A stretch of DNA of 16,823 bases from an uncultured Flavobacteriales bacterium (GTDB taxonomy: Bacteria; Bacteroidota; Bacteroidia; Flavobacteriales; Crocinitomicaceae), in contig CAMLIF010000089.1 of NCBI GenBank assembly GCA_946479985.1, forward strand, positions 1-16,823, in the 5' to 3' direction. The notes beneath the pieces were generated by a model. The model did not search any database, had not been told where the DNA came from, and saw nothing but the letters and a program-made list of their open reading frames with translations. The position numbers were made by a program, and so were the translations under genes. Below, one piece after another: positions 7,272 to 14,133 of the stretch. Position 1 is the first letter of the stretch. Each line of letters opens with the position of its first letter.

Positions 7272-7535
7272 AATACATTTTATTGGAACCTGCTCAGCCA
7301 AGGGGCTATACAGACTCAAATTGAATGCAGCAAGAGTAAGATCTTCTCACTCAAAAAAAAATGATAGTCATCACTGAAAGAACTGATTTTGGTCAAATCC
7401 AGAAGGAAGAGTGAATCAGTTATCACGCTCATTAATGAAAAGAAGGTGGTTGGTTGAATTCAGCCAGTTATGTTTAAGTCTTTGGGTAACATTTTAACTC
7501 ACAGGCTTTGATTGTCCTGACATTGAGAAACCATA
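7272..7535. other. Intergenic region upstream of paaA
   Basis: No gene is supported here. It should hold the paa promoter (minus strand) and the 3' region of the minus-strand lipoprotein gene. The best -7-like match is TCAATTTG on the minus strand (plus 7317-7324), one mismatch from TAnnTTTG and 45 bp from the paaA ATG. It has no -33 partner at the right distance. I saw no strong terminator and no clear regulator palindrome. Confidence 0.4.
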
Positions 7536-8387
7536 CTACAGCATAATATAAAGCAATAGGATAAACGCACTCCCAAACACAACAAGAGCTCCAAAAAGAC
7601 ACAGTAAAACACAATTAAAGATATGTCGGTTCTTTGCTTTTCGGGTGTATTCAGTCCCCGTTTCCGTACAGTTCTTTTTGTGTTTTTTTCCTTTGAGAAA
7701 CGCAAGCGTCAGAAACACAACTGCAGCTCCCAGCACTAATATTGGTACGAGAATAAATTCCCACAGGAGAAATACCATAACCACCGAGGCAGCAAAAAGA
7801 AGCAGGAAAAAATATGCCAACCATGAAAATAATCTGGATTGTTTGTTCAGTCGTTCCGGATTTTCATTGATTGACAGTTTCTCTTCTTTAACGGATCTAT
7901 TTCTTATTCGAATTTTATAAAAGAACGGAATGGCTACGGCAAGAAGCGCAAAAATTCCAGCTATAGTCCAATCACTGCCGGAATTTCGGCTGGCTCTTTT
8001 TTCGTCACGAGATTTCTTGATTTTGGAGGCAAATCGATCATACTTTTTTTCTGTGCTGTTTAAAGACAACTGCTTTGATTGATGAGTAGCCTTTTTCGGT
8101 ATTACTGTGTTTATTTCCTCATTCGTGAAGTCAGAAGATTTTACTTCCGGAATCGAATCAATACCGAGTGGAGCAATCGAATTGCGTGGCAATAAAGTAG
8201 CTGCACCCGGTTTTTCTGCTTCATTTGACAATGCATTTCCGGGATCAGCACGCTTAATGCCCTTCATACGAAGGTTTCCCGAATGATTGAAGTTGGTGTA
8301 TTTCTGACGGGAGAATCCGTTAACCGCACAAGCGTGCAGACACATTATGAGAAGGAGAATTGAGAGGGATTGTATTATTGCTTTCAT
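7536..8387 (-). CDS. Putative lipoprotein with C-terminal membrane helices, unknown function
   Basis: I do not recognise this gene. From the ATG at 8387 it encodes 283 residues; the frame is open to a TTG at 8411, but that codon lies inside the promoter -7 element. The N-terminus is a lipoprotein signal with lipobox LHAC, Cys20 being the lipid attachment site. A polar, Lys/Ser-rich linker of about 115 residues follows, including a basic KKSRDEKRASRNS stretch just before the first helix. Hydrophobic segments lie at about 141-158, 188-208, 211-231 and 256-282, the last reaching the C-terminus. A lipidated cysteine plus several transmembrane helices suggests an inner-membrane protein. It is transcribed alone, between the GNAT-nitrilase gene and paaA, both also on the minus strand. 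Confidence 0.75.
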   Translation of the reverse strand: MKAIIQSLSILLLIMCLHACAVNGFSRQKYTNFNHSGNLRMKGIKRADPGNALSNEAEKPGAATLLPRNSIAPLGIDSIPEVKSSDFTNEEINTVIPKKATHQSKQLSLNSTEKKYDRFASKIKKSRDEKRASRNSGSDWTIAGIFALLAVAIPFFYKIRIRNRSVKEEKLSINENPERLNKQSRLFSWLAYFFLLLFAASVVMVFLLWEFILVPILVLGAAVVFLTLAFLKGKKHKKNCTETGTEYTRKAKNRHIFNCVLLCLFGALVVFGSAFILLLYIML

Positions 8388-8408
8388 GTAAATAGTGTTG
8401 TTGAAGCC

Positions 8409-8437
8409 CAAAGATATTCATCAACAAAGCATTACAA
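8409..8437 (-). promoter_or_regulatory. Promoter of the multi-helix lipoprotein gene
   Basis: On the minus strand TATCTTTG (plus 8409-8416) is a perfect TAnnTTTG element, with TTG (plus 8435-8437) 18 bp upstream. It ends 21 nt before the ATG at 8387, which excludes the upstream TTG at 8411 as start. Confidence 0.6.
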
Positions 8438-8447
8438 CCGTATTAAT

Positions 8448-8491
8448 CGCAATCTGAGAAACGAGAGTTGCGATATTCCGTATTGAATATC
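8448..8491. other. Two adjoining hairpins between the GNAT-nitrilase and lipoprotein genes
   Basis: CGCAA (8448-8452) pairs with TTGCG (8468-8472), extended by imperfect inner pairs. It is followed directly by GATATTC (8472-8478), which pairs perfectly with GAATATC (8485-8491) around 6 nt. They lie downstream of the GNAT-nitrilase stop on the minus strand and upstream of the next promoter, where a terminator is expected, but there is no U-run. Confidence 0.35.
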
Positions 8492-8544
8492 AATCAGAGT
8501 ATGGATGAGCAACAAAACTTACTCACCTCATCATCCAAAATCCG

Positions 8545-10062
8545 TCACTTTTTCTTCAACTCGTAAAAATCAACTCTTCTATCTCTTAAATTTCTTACAC
8601 TTCCGTAGCTATGTAATTCGTCGAGTAGTTTTAAATCGACATCTGCAATCAGGATCATCTCAGTATTGGCAGTTGCCTCACTTTTCACCGCATTCGAAGG
8701 GAAAGCAAAATCGCTTGGTGTAAAAACGGCCGATTGCGAATACTGAATATCCATATTCTCCACTTTAGGCAGGTTACCAACACTTCCGGTAATTGCTACG
8801 TAGCACTCGTTCTCAATAGCTCTTGCCTGGGCACAAAGCCGCACGCGCAAATATGCATTTTGTGTATCTGTAAGGTAAGGCACAAATAATATCTGCATCC
8901 CTTCATCCGCTAACAGTCGTGAAAGCTCAGGAAACTCCACATCATAACAGATCAGGATTCCGATTTTTCCGGCATCAGTATCAAACACCTGTAACTTATC
9001 ACCACCTTTTAACCCCCAGTACTTTTGTTCATCCGGTGTAACGTGCAATTTTTCGTAAATCTCAACATCTCCGTTCCTGTGACACAAGTGGCCAACATTT
9101 TTCAATGACTCGCCATCATACATCGGCATACTCCCGGCAATAATATTGACGTTATAGCTCACCGCCAACTCACTGAATTTAGCGGTAATCTGATCTGTAT
9201 ATTGCGACATGGCACGAATTGCTTCCGCCTCATTCATTCCTTCAAATTCTGCCATCAACGGTCCGTTGAAATATTCCGGAAACACGGCAAAATCAGCTTT
9301 ATAACTCGAAATGGCATCCACGAAATACTCTGCCTGCTGGAATAATTCATCGATAGAATCGTACAGGCGCATTTTCCACTGCACAAGACCGATACGAACA
9401 CTTCGCCGAACACGAAAAGCTTCACGGTGATTGGCTACGTAATATACGTTATCCCATTGCAGGAGCGTTGCATATTCCCTACTCTCCGCATCTTCCGGAA
9501 TGTAGTTTTTCAAAACTTTCTTTACGTGAAAGTCATTACTTAACTGGAATGACAATACAGGATCAAAAATTTCTGACTGTTTTACCTTCTGTATATACTC
9601 TTTAGGAGTTAATTCATCAGCATGATTATGAAAATTCGGGATTCTACCACCGAATACAATGGCTTTCAGATTGAGCTTTTCGCAAAGTTCTTTTCGCGCA
9701 TCATACAAACGACGGCCAAGACGCATTCCACGGAAATCAGGATGAATAAAAACCTCAATCCCATACAACACATTTCCATTCGGATTATGGGTTGAAAATG
9801 AATAATTGGCAGTAATCTGTTTGTAGGTATGTTCATCACCAAAATCATCATATTTCACTAAAATTGATAACGCACATCCAACCACCTTATCATCTGCCAT
9901 TACAATTAGCTGACCATCAGGGAAAATGGAAAGTAATTTCTTGATTGCACGCTCGCTCCATACACTTCCTCCCCAATTAGAATAAGCAGCCTTCATTACT
10001 TCTACAAGCTGATCGTAATTCGATTGTTGTAATTTTTGGACTTCTATTTTGTGACCCGACAT
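8545..10062 (-). CDS. Fused GNAT N-acetyltransferase / nitrilase-family carbon-nitrogen hydrolase
   Basis: A 505-residue two-domain cytoplasmic protein. Residues about 5-205 are a GNAT acetyltransferase domain with the acetyl-CoA motif region IEVFIHPDFRGMRLGRRLYDARK (102-124). In the RxxGxG loop the middle Gly is Arg114. Residues about 221-505 are a carbon-nitrogen hydrolase (nitrilase superfamily) with the full catalytic set: Glu263 in FPEYF, Lys338 in YEKLH, Glu345 in TPDE, and nucleophile Cys372 in CYDVEFPE. The same domain order occurs in Bacillus subtilis YhcX (about 513 aa), whose substrate is not established as far as I recall. A plausible chemistry is acylation and amide hydrolysis on a related small molecule, but the substrate is unknown. 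No partner gene lies in the same operon. It is divergent from the adenylate cyclase gene. Confidence 0.92.
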   Translation of the reverse strand: MSGHKIEVQKLQQSNYDQLVEVMKAAYSNWGGSVWSERAIKKLLSIFPDGQLIVMADDKVVGCALSILVKYDDFGDEHTYKQITANYSFSTHNPNGNVLYGIEVFIHPDFRGMRLGRRLYDARKELCEKLNLKAIVFGGRIPNFHNHADELTPKEYIQKVKQSEIFDPVLSFQLSNDFHVKKVLKNYIPEDAESREYATLLQWDNVYYVANHREAFRVRRSVRIGLVQWKMRLYDSIDELFQQAEYFVDAISSYKADFAVFPEYFNGPLMAEFEGMNEAEAIRAMSQYTDQITAKFSELAVSYNVNIIAGSMPMYDGESLKNVGHLCHRNGDVEIYEKLHVTPDEQKYWGLKGGDKLQVFDTDAGKIGILICYDVEFPELSRLLADEGMQILFVPYLTDTQNAYLRVRLCAQARAIENECYVAITGSVGNLPKVENMDIQYSQSAVFTPSDFAFPSNAVKSEATANTEMILIADVDLKLLDELHSYGSVRNLRDRRVDFYELKKK

Positions 10063-10216
10063 ATCTTTTTATTGTTTATTGAACTCAAGTGTTTTGTGTT
10101 TTTCACAGCGAAAGGTAAAAGTACTCAACAATCGGGGAAATGTCTGAGCTTTTCAGTATAATCAGCCAAAAATCAGCACTCAACTACCAGGCAATCTTCA
10201 TTATTCAAATTTTAAT

Positions 10217-10224
10217 TAACTTCG
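10217..10224 (+). promoter_or_regulatory. Possible -7 element of the adenylate cyclase gene
   Basis: TAACTTCG matches TAnnTTTG with one change and ends 17 nt before the ATG at 10242, the same spacing as at the arginase gene. No clear -33 TTG is found. If real, it fixes the start at 10242 rather than the upstream in-frame ATG at 10140. Confidence 0.45.
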
Positions 10225-10241
10225 CTTCTACTGCAGCACCA

Positions 10242-12113
10242 ATGAAAATGCGTATACTTCTTTACGTGATCTTTTTCGCGTTTCCGATCTTCTCTCACTC
10301 TCAAAAACAAGGTGAAGCACTCATTGATTCGCTTCTGGCTGAATTGCCAAAAATGAAAGATGATACGAACAAAGTTGTTGTACTTGGAGATATCGCTTTC
10401 AATTACCTCTATTTCGATCCGAAAAAATCGTTGAAATACGGAAACGAGTGTCTGAATCTGGCAACAGAACTCAATTGGCCCAAAGGGATTGGAAAAGCGG
10501 AAAACACACTCGGGACTTATTACAAATTCGAGTCGAACTACACGGAAGCCCTGAAACATTATTACAAAGCGCTCAATGTTTTTGAGAAGAACAAAATGAT
10601 GAAGCAAGCTTCGGTAGTTCACATGAATATCGGAACCGTTTATCGCCCACTGGAAGAATATCAAATGGCGCTTGACCAGTACGATAAGGCATTGATAATT
10701 GCGCGGGAAATCCACGATAAAAAGACGCAGGCACAGGTTCTCGGGAATAAAGGTGTCATTTACTTTGAAACAAAGAAATACAAAAAACAACAAGCCGTTA
10801 ACCTGGAAGCTTTGAAATTATTCCGGGAATTAGGCGACCAGAATAATGAAGCCTGGATTCTCTCTAATCTGGGCGACAGTTACGCACAGAGTAAAGATTA
10901 TAAAAGCGGCATTCGTTCTCATGAAACGGCAATTGAAATTTACGAGCAATTAAACAACCAGGCATTTAAAGCCACCAGTCTGCTCAGTTTGGGACAGATG
11001 TATTTCGAATTGGCTAAATTGGAAACTGCCGGAAGCGAAAAAAGAAAGGAACTCCTTATTAAAGCAATTGGTTATCTGAAACAGGCAGAACAAATTCTGA
11101 AAGAATTAAATGATCTGGATTATCTGAAAGATGTTTACCTCGCTGAGACTAACGTTTATGAACAATTAAAAGACCATTCTCTGGCACTGGATGCTTTTAA
11201 AAACTATGCTTCCATCCAGGGGAAATTAGATAAAAAGGAAACCAGGGAACAAATTTCCGATCTGGAAAAACAACGCGAAACCGAGGTTCACAAACGTGAA
11301 GTTGAAATTGAACAATTAAAGAAACGAACAGAGTTCATCTATTTTGCGGGTGGAATTGTTCTGTTACTTATCGTAATAGGCTTTATTGTTTCTAATAACA
11401 GAAGACAGCGAAAACTCAACGGACTGCTTACCGTTGAAAAACAAAAATCAGAGGATCTGATTCATAACATTCTGCCAGAAGAAGTAGCAAGCGAATTGAA
11501 AGCAAAAGGATCTGCCGATGCACAATTGTACAATAATGTTTCTGTTCTTTTTACAGATTTCGTTGGATTCACAAAAATCGCCGAGCAGATGACACCAAAA
11601 GAACTGGTAGCAGAAATTGACGAGTGTTTTCGTGAATTCGACAAGATCACCGAGAAATTCGGTGTTGAGAAAATTAAAACCATTGGTGATGCATATATGG
11701 CTGTTGGAGGTTTACCGATTGAAAATACTTCTCATGCAACTGACATTGTGAACGCAGCATTGGAAATTCAGGCATTTATGCGGGAACTCACTTTAAGGAA
11801 AGAAGCAAAAGGCGCATTGGCTTTCCGAATTCGTATTGGAATTCACTCCGGTCCTGTTGTTGCAGGAATTGTGGGTGTGAAAAAATTCGCCTATGATATT
11901 TGGGGAGATACAGTAAACACTGCTTCAAGAATGGAAAGCAGCAGTGAAGAAGGTAAAATCAATATCTCGGGTGAAACCTACAAATTCATCAAAGACCATT
12001 ACAATTGCACATACAGAGGACAAATTCCCGCGAAAAACAAAGGCGAAATTGACATGTATTTTGTAGAAGGAAAGAAACAGCAGAGTATCACCAAAGATTC
12101 GTTTTTACTTTAA
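10242..12113 (+). CDS. Class III adenylate cyclase with exported TPR sensor region
   Basis: A membrane enzyme expected to make cAMP from ATP. I choose the ATG at 10242 (623 aa) because it starts directly with signal sequence KMRILLYVIFFAFPIFSHSQ and has a -7-like box 17 nt upstream. The frame extends to 10140, but that would put 34 residues before the signal. After the signal come about six tetratricopeptide repeats of the 40-residue type (about 35-300). A charged coiled coil (about 325-360), one transmembrane helix (about 365-385) and a C-terminal cyclase domain (about 430-610) follow. Metal-binding Asp439 (TDFVGFT) and Asp483 (GDAYM) are present. Lys479 (EKIKTIGD) and Asp552 (YDIWG) are the adenine-specifying residues, and Asn559/Arg563 the transition-state pair. 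So ATP rather than GTP is predicted, with the TPR region sensing outside the cytoplasm. Confidence 0.93.
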   Translation: MKMRILLYVIFFAFPIFSHSQKQGEALIDSLLAELPKMKDDTNKVVVLGDIAFNYLYFDPKKSLKYGNECLNLATELNWPKGIGKAENTLGTYYKFESNYTEALKHYYKALNVFEKNKMMKQASVVHMNIGTVYRPLEEYQMALDQYDKALIIAREIHDKKTQAQVLGNKGVIYFETKKYKKQQAVNLEALKLFRELGDQNNEAWILSNLGDSYAQSKDYKSGIRSHETAIEIYEQLNNQAFKATSLLSLGQMYFELAKLETAGSEKRKELLIKAIGYLKQAEQILKELNDLDYLKDVYLAETNVYEQLKDHSLALDAFKNYASIQGKLDKKETREQISDLEKQRETEVHKREVEIEQLKKRTEFIYFAGGIVLLLIVIGFIVSNNRRQRKLNGLLTVEKQKSEDLIHNILPEEVASELKAKGSADAQLYNNVSVLFTDFVGFTKIAEQMTPKELVAEIDECFREFDKITEKFGVEKIKTIGDAYMAVGGLPIENTSHATDIVNAALEIQAFMRELTLRKEAKGALAFRIRIGIHSGPVVAGIVGVKKFAYDIWGDTVNTASRMESSSEEGKINISGETYKFIKDHYNCTYRGQIPAKNKGEIDMYFVEGKKQQSITKDSFLL

Positions 12114-12235
12114 TTGATTGGCAGAAACGCTAGTTGATCGAAGAACAAGTGCGTTAATCAGTGATTTGTGTAAGTTATAAGTTTTATGGTATAATCTTTA
12201 TCTTCACAATCAAACGACCTTTACACCGGCGAATA

Positions 12236-12243
12236 TTCTTTCG
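12236..12243 (+). promoter_or_regulatory. Weak -7-like element of the DUF3494 gene
   Basis: TTCTTTCG is two changes from TAnnTTTG and ends 16 nt before the ATG at 12260. A second candidate farther upstream is TATAAT at 12190-12195 with TTTG at 12165-12168. Neither is a full match. The gap 12114-12259 holds no gene and no clear terminator for the cyclase gene. Confidence 0.3.
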
Positions 12244-12259
12244 CTATTAATCCCATTTT

Positions 12260-13873
12260 ATGGTAAATAAATTACTCTCTGCACTCACGTGTGCTATAGC
12301 GTGTACCTTTTCATTTTTATCTGTTGCTCAATCTCCTACACTGGGAACTTCCGCCAATTTCTCACTCTATACAACTTCAGGCGCTATTACAAATACAGGA
12401 ACATCACAAATTACCGGAGACGTCGGATCCAACAATGGTCCGGTAACCGGATTTGGAAATGTAAATGGTACCATGCATAATGGTGATGCTGCTACCGCAC
12501 AATGTGCAGTTGATGTTTTATCAGCATACAATCAACTCGACGTTGCAATTCCAACAAACTCACCTGCTCCTTCACTGGGAAGCGGCCAGGTTCTTCTTGC
12601 AGGAGTTCATGCAATTTCCGGAAACACAACTATCAATGGAATACTTACCCTGGATGGCGAAAACGATCCGAACGCCGTATTCATTTTCCAAATAGACGGA
12701 ACTTTAGCGAGCGGGGCGGCAACAAAAGTGCAGCTGATCAATGGTACACAGGCATGCAACGTATTTTGGAAAGTTGAAGGCGCTGTAACTCTTGCCACCG
12801 GTACATATATGTCAGGAACAATTATTGCGAACAACGCTTCTATTGATTTGACAATTGGTGATACATTAGAGGGCCGCGCATTTTCTACCGCAGGTGCAAT
12901 AACTCTGAACGGAATGATGGCTTACACACCTATTGGTTGCGGAAGCGCTGTTTTGAATGGCCCAACAGCTCCACAATTAGGCGCAACTGCATGTTACGGA
13001 TTATTTTCTTCCAATGGAGCAGTTGCTAATACTGGAACAACGTACATAACCGGAGATATCGGCAGTAATACCGAGGCTCCAACCGGATACAACGCAGCTT
13101 TTGTAGATGGCACCATTCATTTAACACCTGATGGTTCAACAGCACAATGTGCAACAGATTTACTTGTAATGTACAATTACGTCAACGCACTTCCTCATGA
13201 TATTGAATTGTTATACCCGGCACAGTTCGGCGGTGACCTGGTATTAACACCACATACCTATTTAATGGATGCTGCAGCGATTTTAACTGACACGGTTTAT
13301 CTCAATGCGATGGATAATATTGATGCAGTATTTATCATACAGATAAACGGAGCACTTACAACCGGTACAAATTCAAACGTTGTACTTCAAAATGGAGCTC
13401 AATCAAAGAATGTTTATTGGAAAATTGAAGGTGCTGTGGATATAAATACGAATTCTATATTCCGCGGAACACTCATTTGTAACAATGCTGCAATTGGAAA
13501 CTCGGGAGTTTTACTTGATGGCAGAGCACTCATCACTACCGGTGCGGTTTCAACCAACTCAACTATAGCAATTGCTACAGATATTCCGGTTGACTGTGCT
13601 TCATTAGCCGTTAACGATCTTTCAAAGGAAGATGTTGCTTCTATTTATCCCAATCCGTTATCAACAAGTATGACAATAACCTTGTCTGATGAATCACTTG
13701 TAAACAAGTGTATGATTTACGTCTATGATATGCTGGGAGCTGAAAAAATGCAATCCGGAATAACAGCCAAAACAACTACTATTGACACAACTATACTGCC
13801 TGCAGGAGTGTATTATTACAAATTAACGGATCAATCGTTAATGCTTCAGACAGGTAAAATTATCGTCCAATAA
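12260..13873 (+). CDS. Secreted protein with two DUF3494 (ice-binding-like) domains and T9SS sorting domain
   Basis: A 537-residue secreted protein. A signal peptide (residues 1-24, ending SVAQ) is followed by two tandem ice-binding-like domains (DUF3494). Domain 1 covers about 28-223 and domain 2 about 240-440. Each has the family's opening (TNTGTSQITGDVGS; ANTGTTYITGDIGS), the central AVFIFQIDGTL / AVFIIQINGAL strand, NVFWKVEGAV / NVYWKIEGAV, and a closing LEGRA / LDGRA turn. Residues about 461-537 are a T9SS type-A sorting domain beginning SIYPNPLSTSMTI and ending GKIIVQ, so the protein crosses the outer membrane and is released or anchored on the surface. DUF3494 beta-solenoids include proven ice-binding and ice-adhesion proteins, but many members are untested. 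Most have one domain; two is less usual. A strong terminator follows. Confidence 0.92.
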   Translation: MVNKLLSALTCAIACTFSFLSVAQSPTLGTSANFSLYTTSGAITNTGTSQITGDVGSNNGPVTGFGNVNGTMHNGDAATAQCAVDVLSAYNQLDVAIPTNSPAPSLGSGQVLLAGVHAISGNTTINGILTLDGENDPNAVFIFQIDGTLASGAATKVQLINGTQACNVFWKVEGAVTLATGTYMSGTIIANNASIDLTIGDTLEGRAFSTAGAITLNGMMAYTPIGCGSAVLNGPTAPQLGATACYGLFSSNGAVANTGTTYITGDIGSNTEAPTGYNAAFVDGTIHLTPDGSTAQCATDLLVMYNYVNALPHDIELLYPAQFGGDLVLTPHTYLMDAAAILTDTVYLNAMDNIDAVFIIQINGALTTGTNSNVVLQNGAQSKNVYWKIEGAVDINTNSIFRGTLICNNAAIGNSGVLLDGRALITTGAVSTNSTIAIATDIPVDCASLAVNDLSKEDVASIYPNPLSTSMTITLSDESLVNKCMIYVYDMLGAEKMQSGITAKTTTIDTTILPAGVYYYKLTDQSLMLQTGKIIVQ

Positions 13874-13893
13874 CAAAACCGGTTCCTGACAGA

Positions 13894-13927
13894 AACGTCT
13901 GATCCATAAAGATCAGGCGTTTTTTAT
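13894..13927 (+). terminator. Rho-independent terminator of the DUF3494 gene
   Basis: AACGTCTGATC (13894-13904) and GATCAGGCGTT (13911-13921) form an 11-bp stem with one G-U pair and a CATAAA loop, followed by a run of six T (13920-13925). It begins 21 nt after the stop codon. Confidence 0.9.
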
Positions 13928-14007
13928 TCGCATAAATTTCAATCCGATCAACCCGGTAGAATCTCAACCATTTAGTCTGTCAATTATAAACGAATATATC
14001 ACTTTTC

Positions 14008-14105
14008 TTACTAAACTTTACTAAATCGTTTTTTTTGAGTTTTCAAGAGTAGAACAAATATGTGAACTAAAAATTTACTAAATCCTTTTACTAAAGCTTT
14101 AGTAA
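14008..14105. promoter_or_regulatory. TTACTAAA iterons ending in an 18-bp palindrome, putative operator of the lectin gene
   Basis: TTACTAAA occurs directly at 14008-14015, 14018-14025, 14075-14082 and 14088-14095, and inverted at 14098-14105. The last two halves form a perfect 18-bp palindrome, TTACTAAAGCTTTAGTAA (14088-14105). The first two copies are 10 bp apart, one helical turn. The 11-mer TTTACTAAATC is repeated exactly at 14017-14027 and 14074-14084. The palindrome sits 3 bp upstream of the -7-like box at 14109, where a -33 element would be, the position of a typical repressor or activator site. The binding protein is unknown. Confidence 0.6.
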
Positions 14106-14108
14106 TTG

Positions 14109-14116
14109 TAATATTG
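14109..14116 (+). promoter_or_regulatory. Possible -7 element of the lectin gene
   Basis: TAATATTG is one mismatch from TAnnTTTG and ends 17 nt before the ATG at 14134, the same geometry as at the arginase and cyclase genes. No canonical TTTG -33 is present; that position is occupied by the palindrome. Confidence 0.45.
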
Positions 14117-14133
14117 GCGCTTAAACCAGTGCT

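Noticed and set aside
7272..7319. TTG start for paaA giving 16 extra residues
   Set aside because: The ATG at 7271 gives the family length and alignment; the extension has no counterpart in PaaA proteins.
8388..8411. TTG start for the multi-helix lipoprotein
   Set aside because: It overlaps the perfect TATCTTTG element at 8409-8416 and would put residues before the lipoprotein signal.
10140..10241. Upstream ATG for the adenylate cyclase
   Set aside because: It would bury the signal sequence 34 residues inside the protein, and the -7-like box at 10217-10224 lies downstream of it.
10212..10793. 193-codon minus-strand open frame
   Set aside because: It lies antisense within the adenylate cyclase gene, whose TPR pattern is unmistakable; its translation has no recognisable domain.
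14008..14105. TTACTAAA repeats as a CRISPR array or replication origin
   Set aside because: Units are 8 bp with irregular spacing, there are no spacers, and no cas or replication genes lie nearby.
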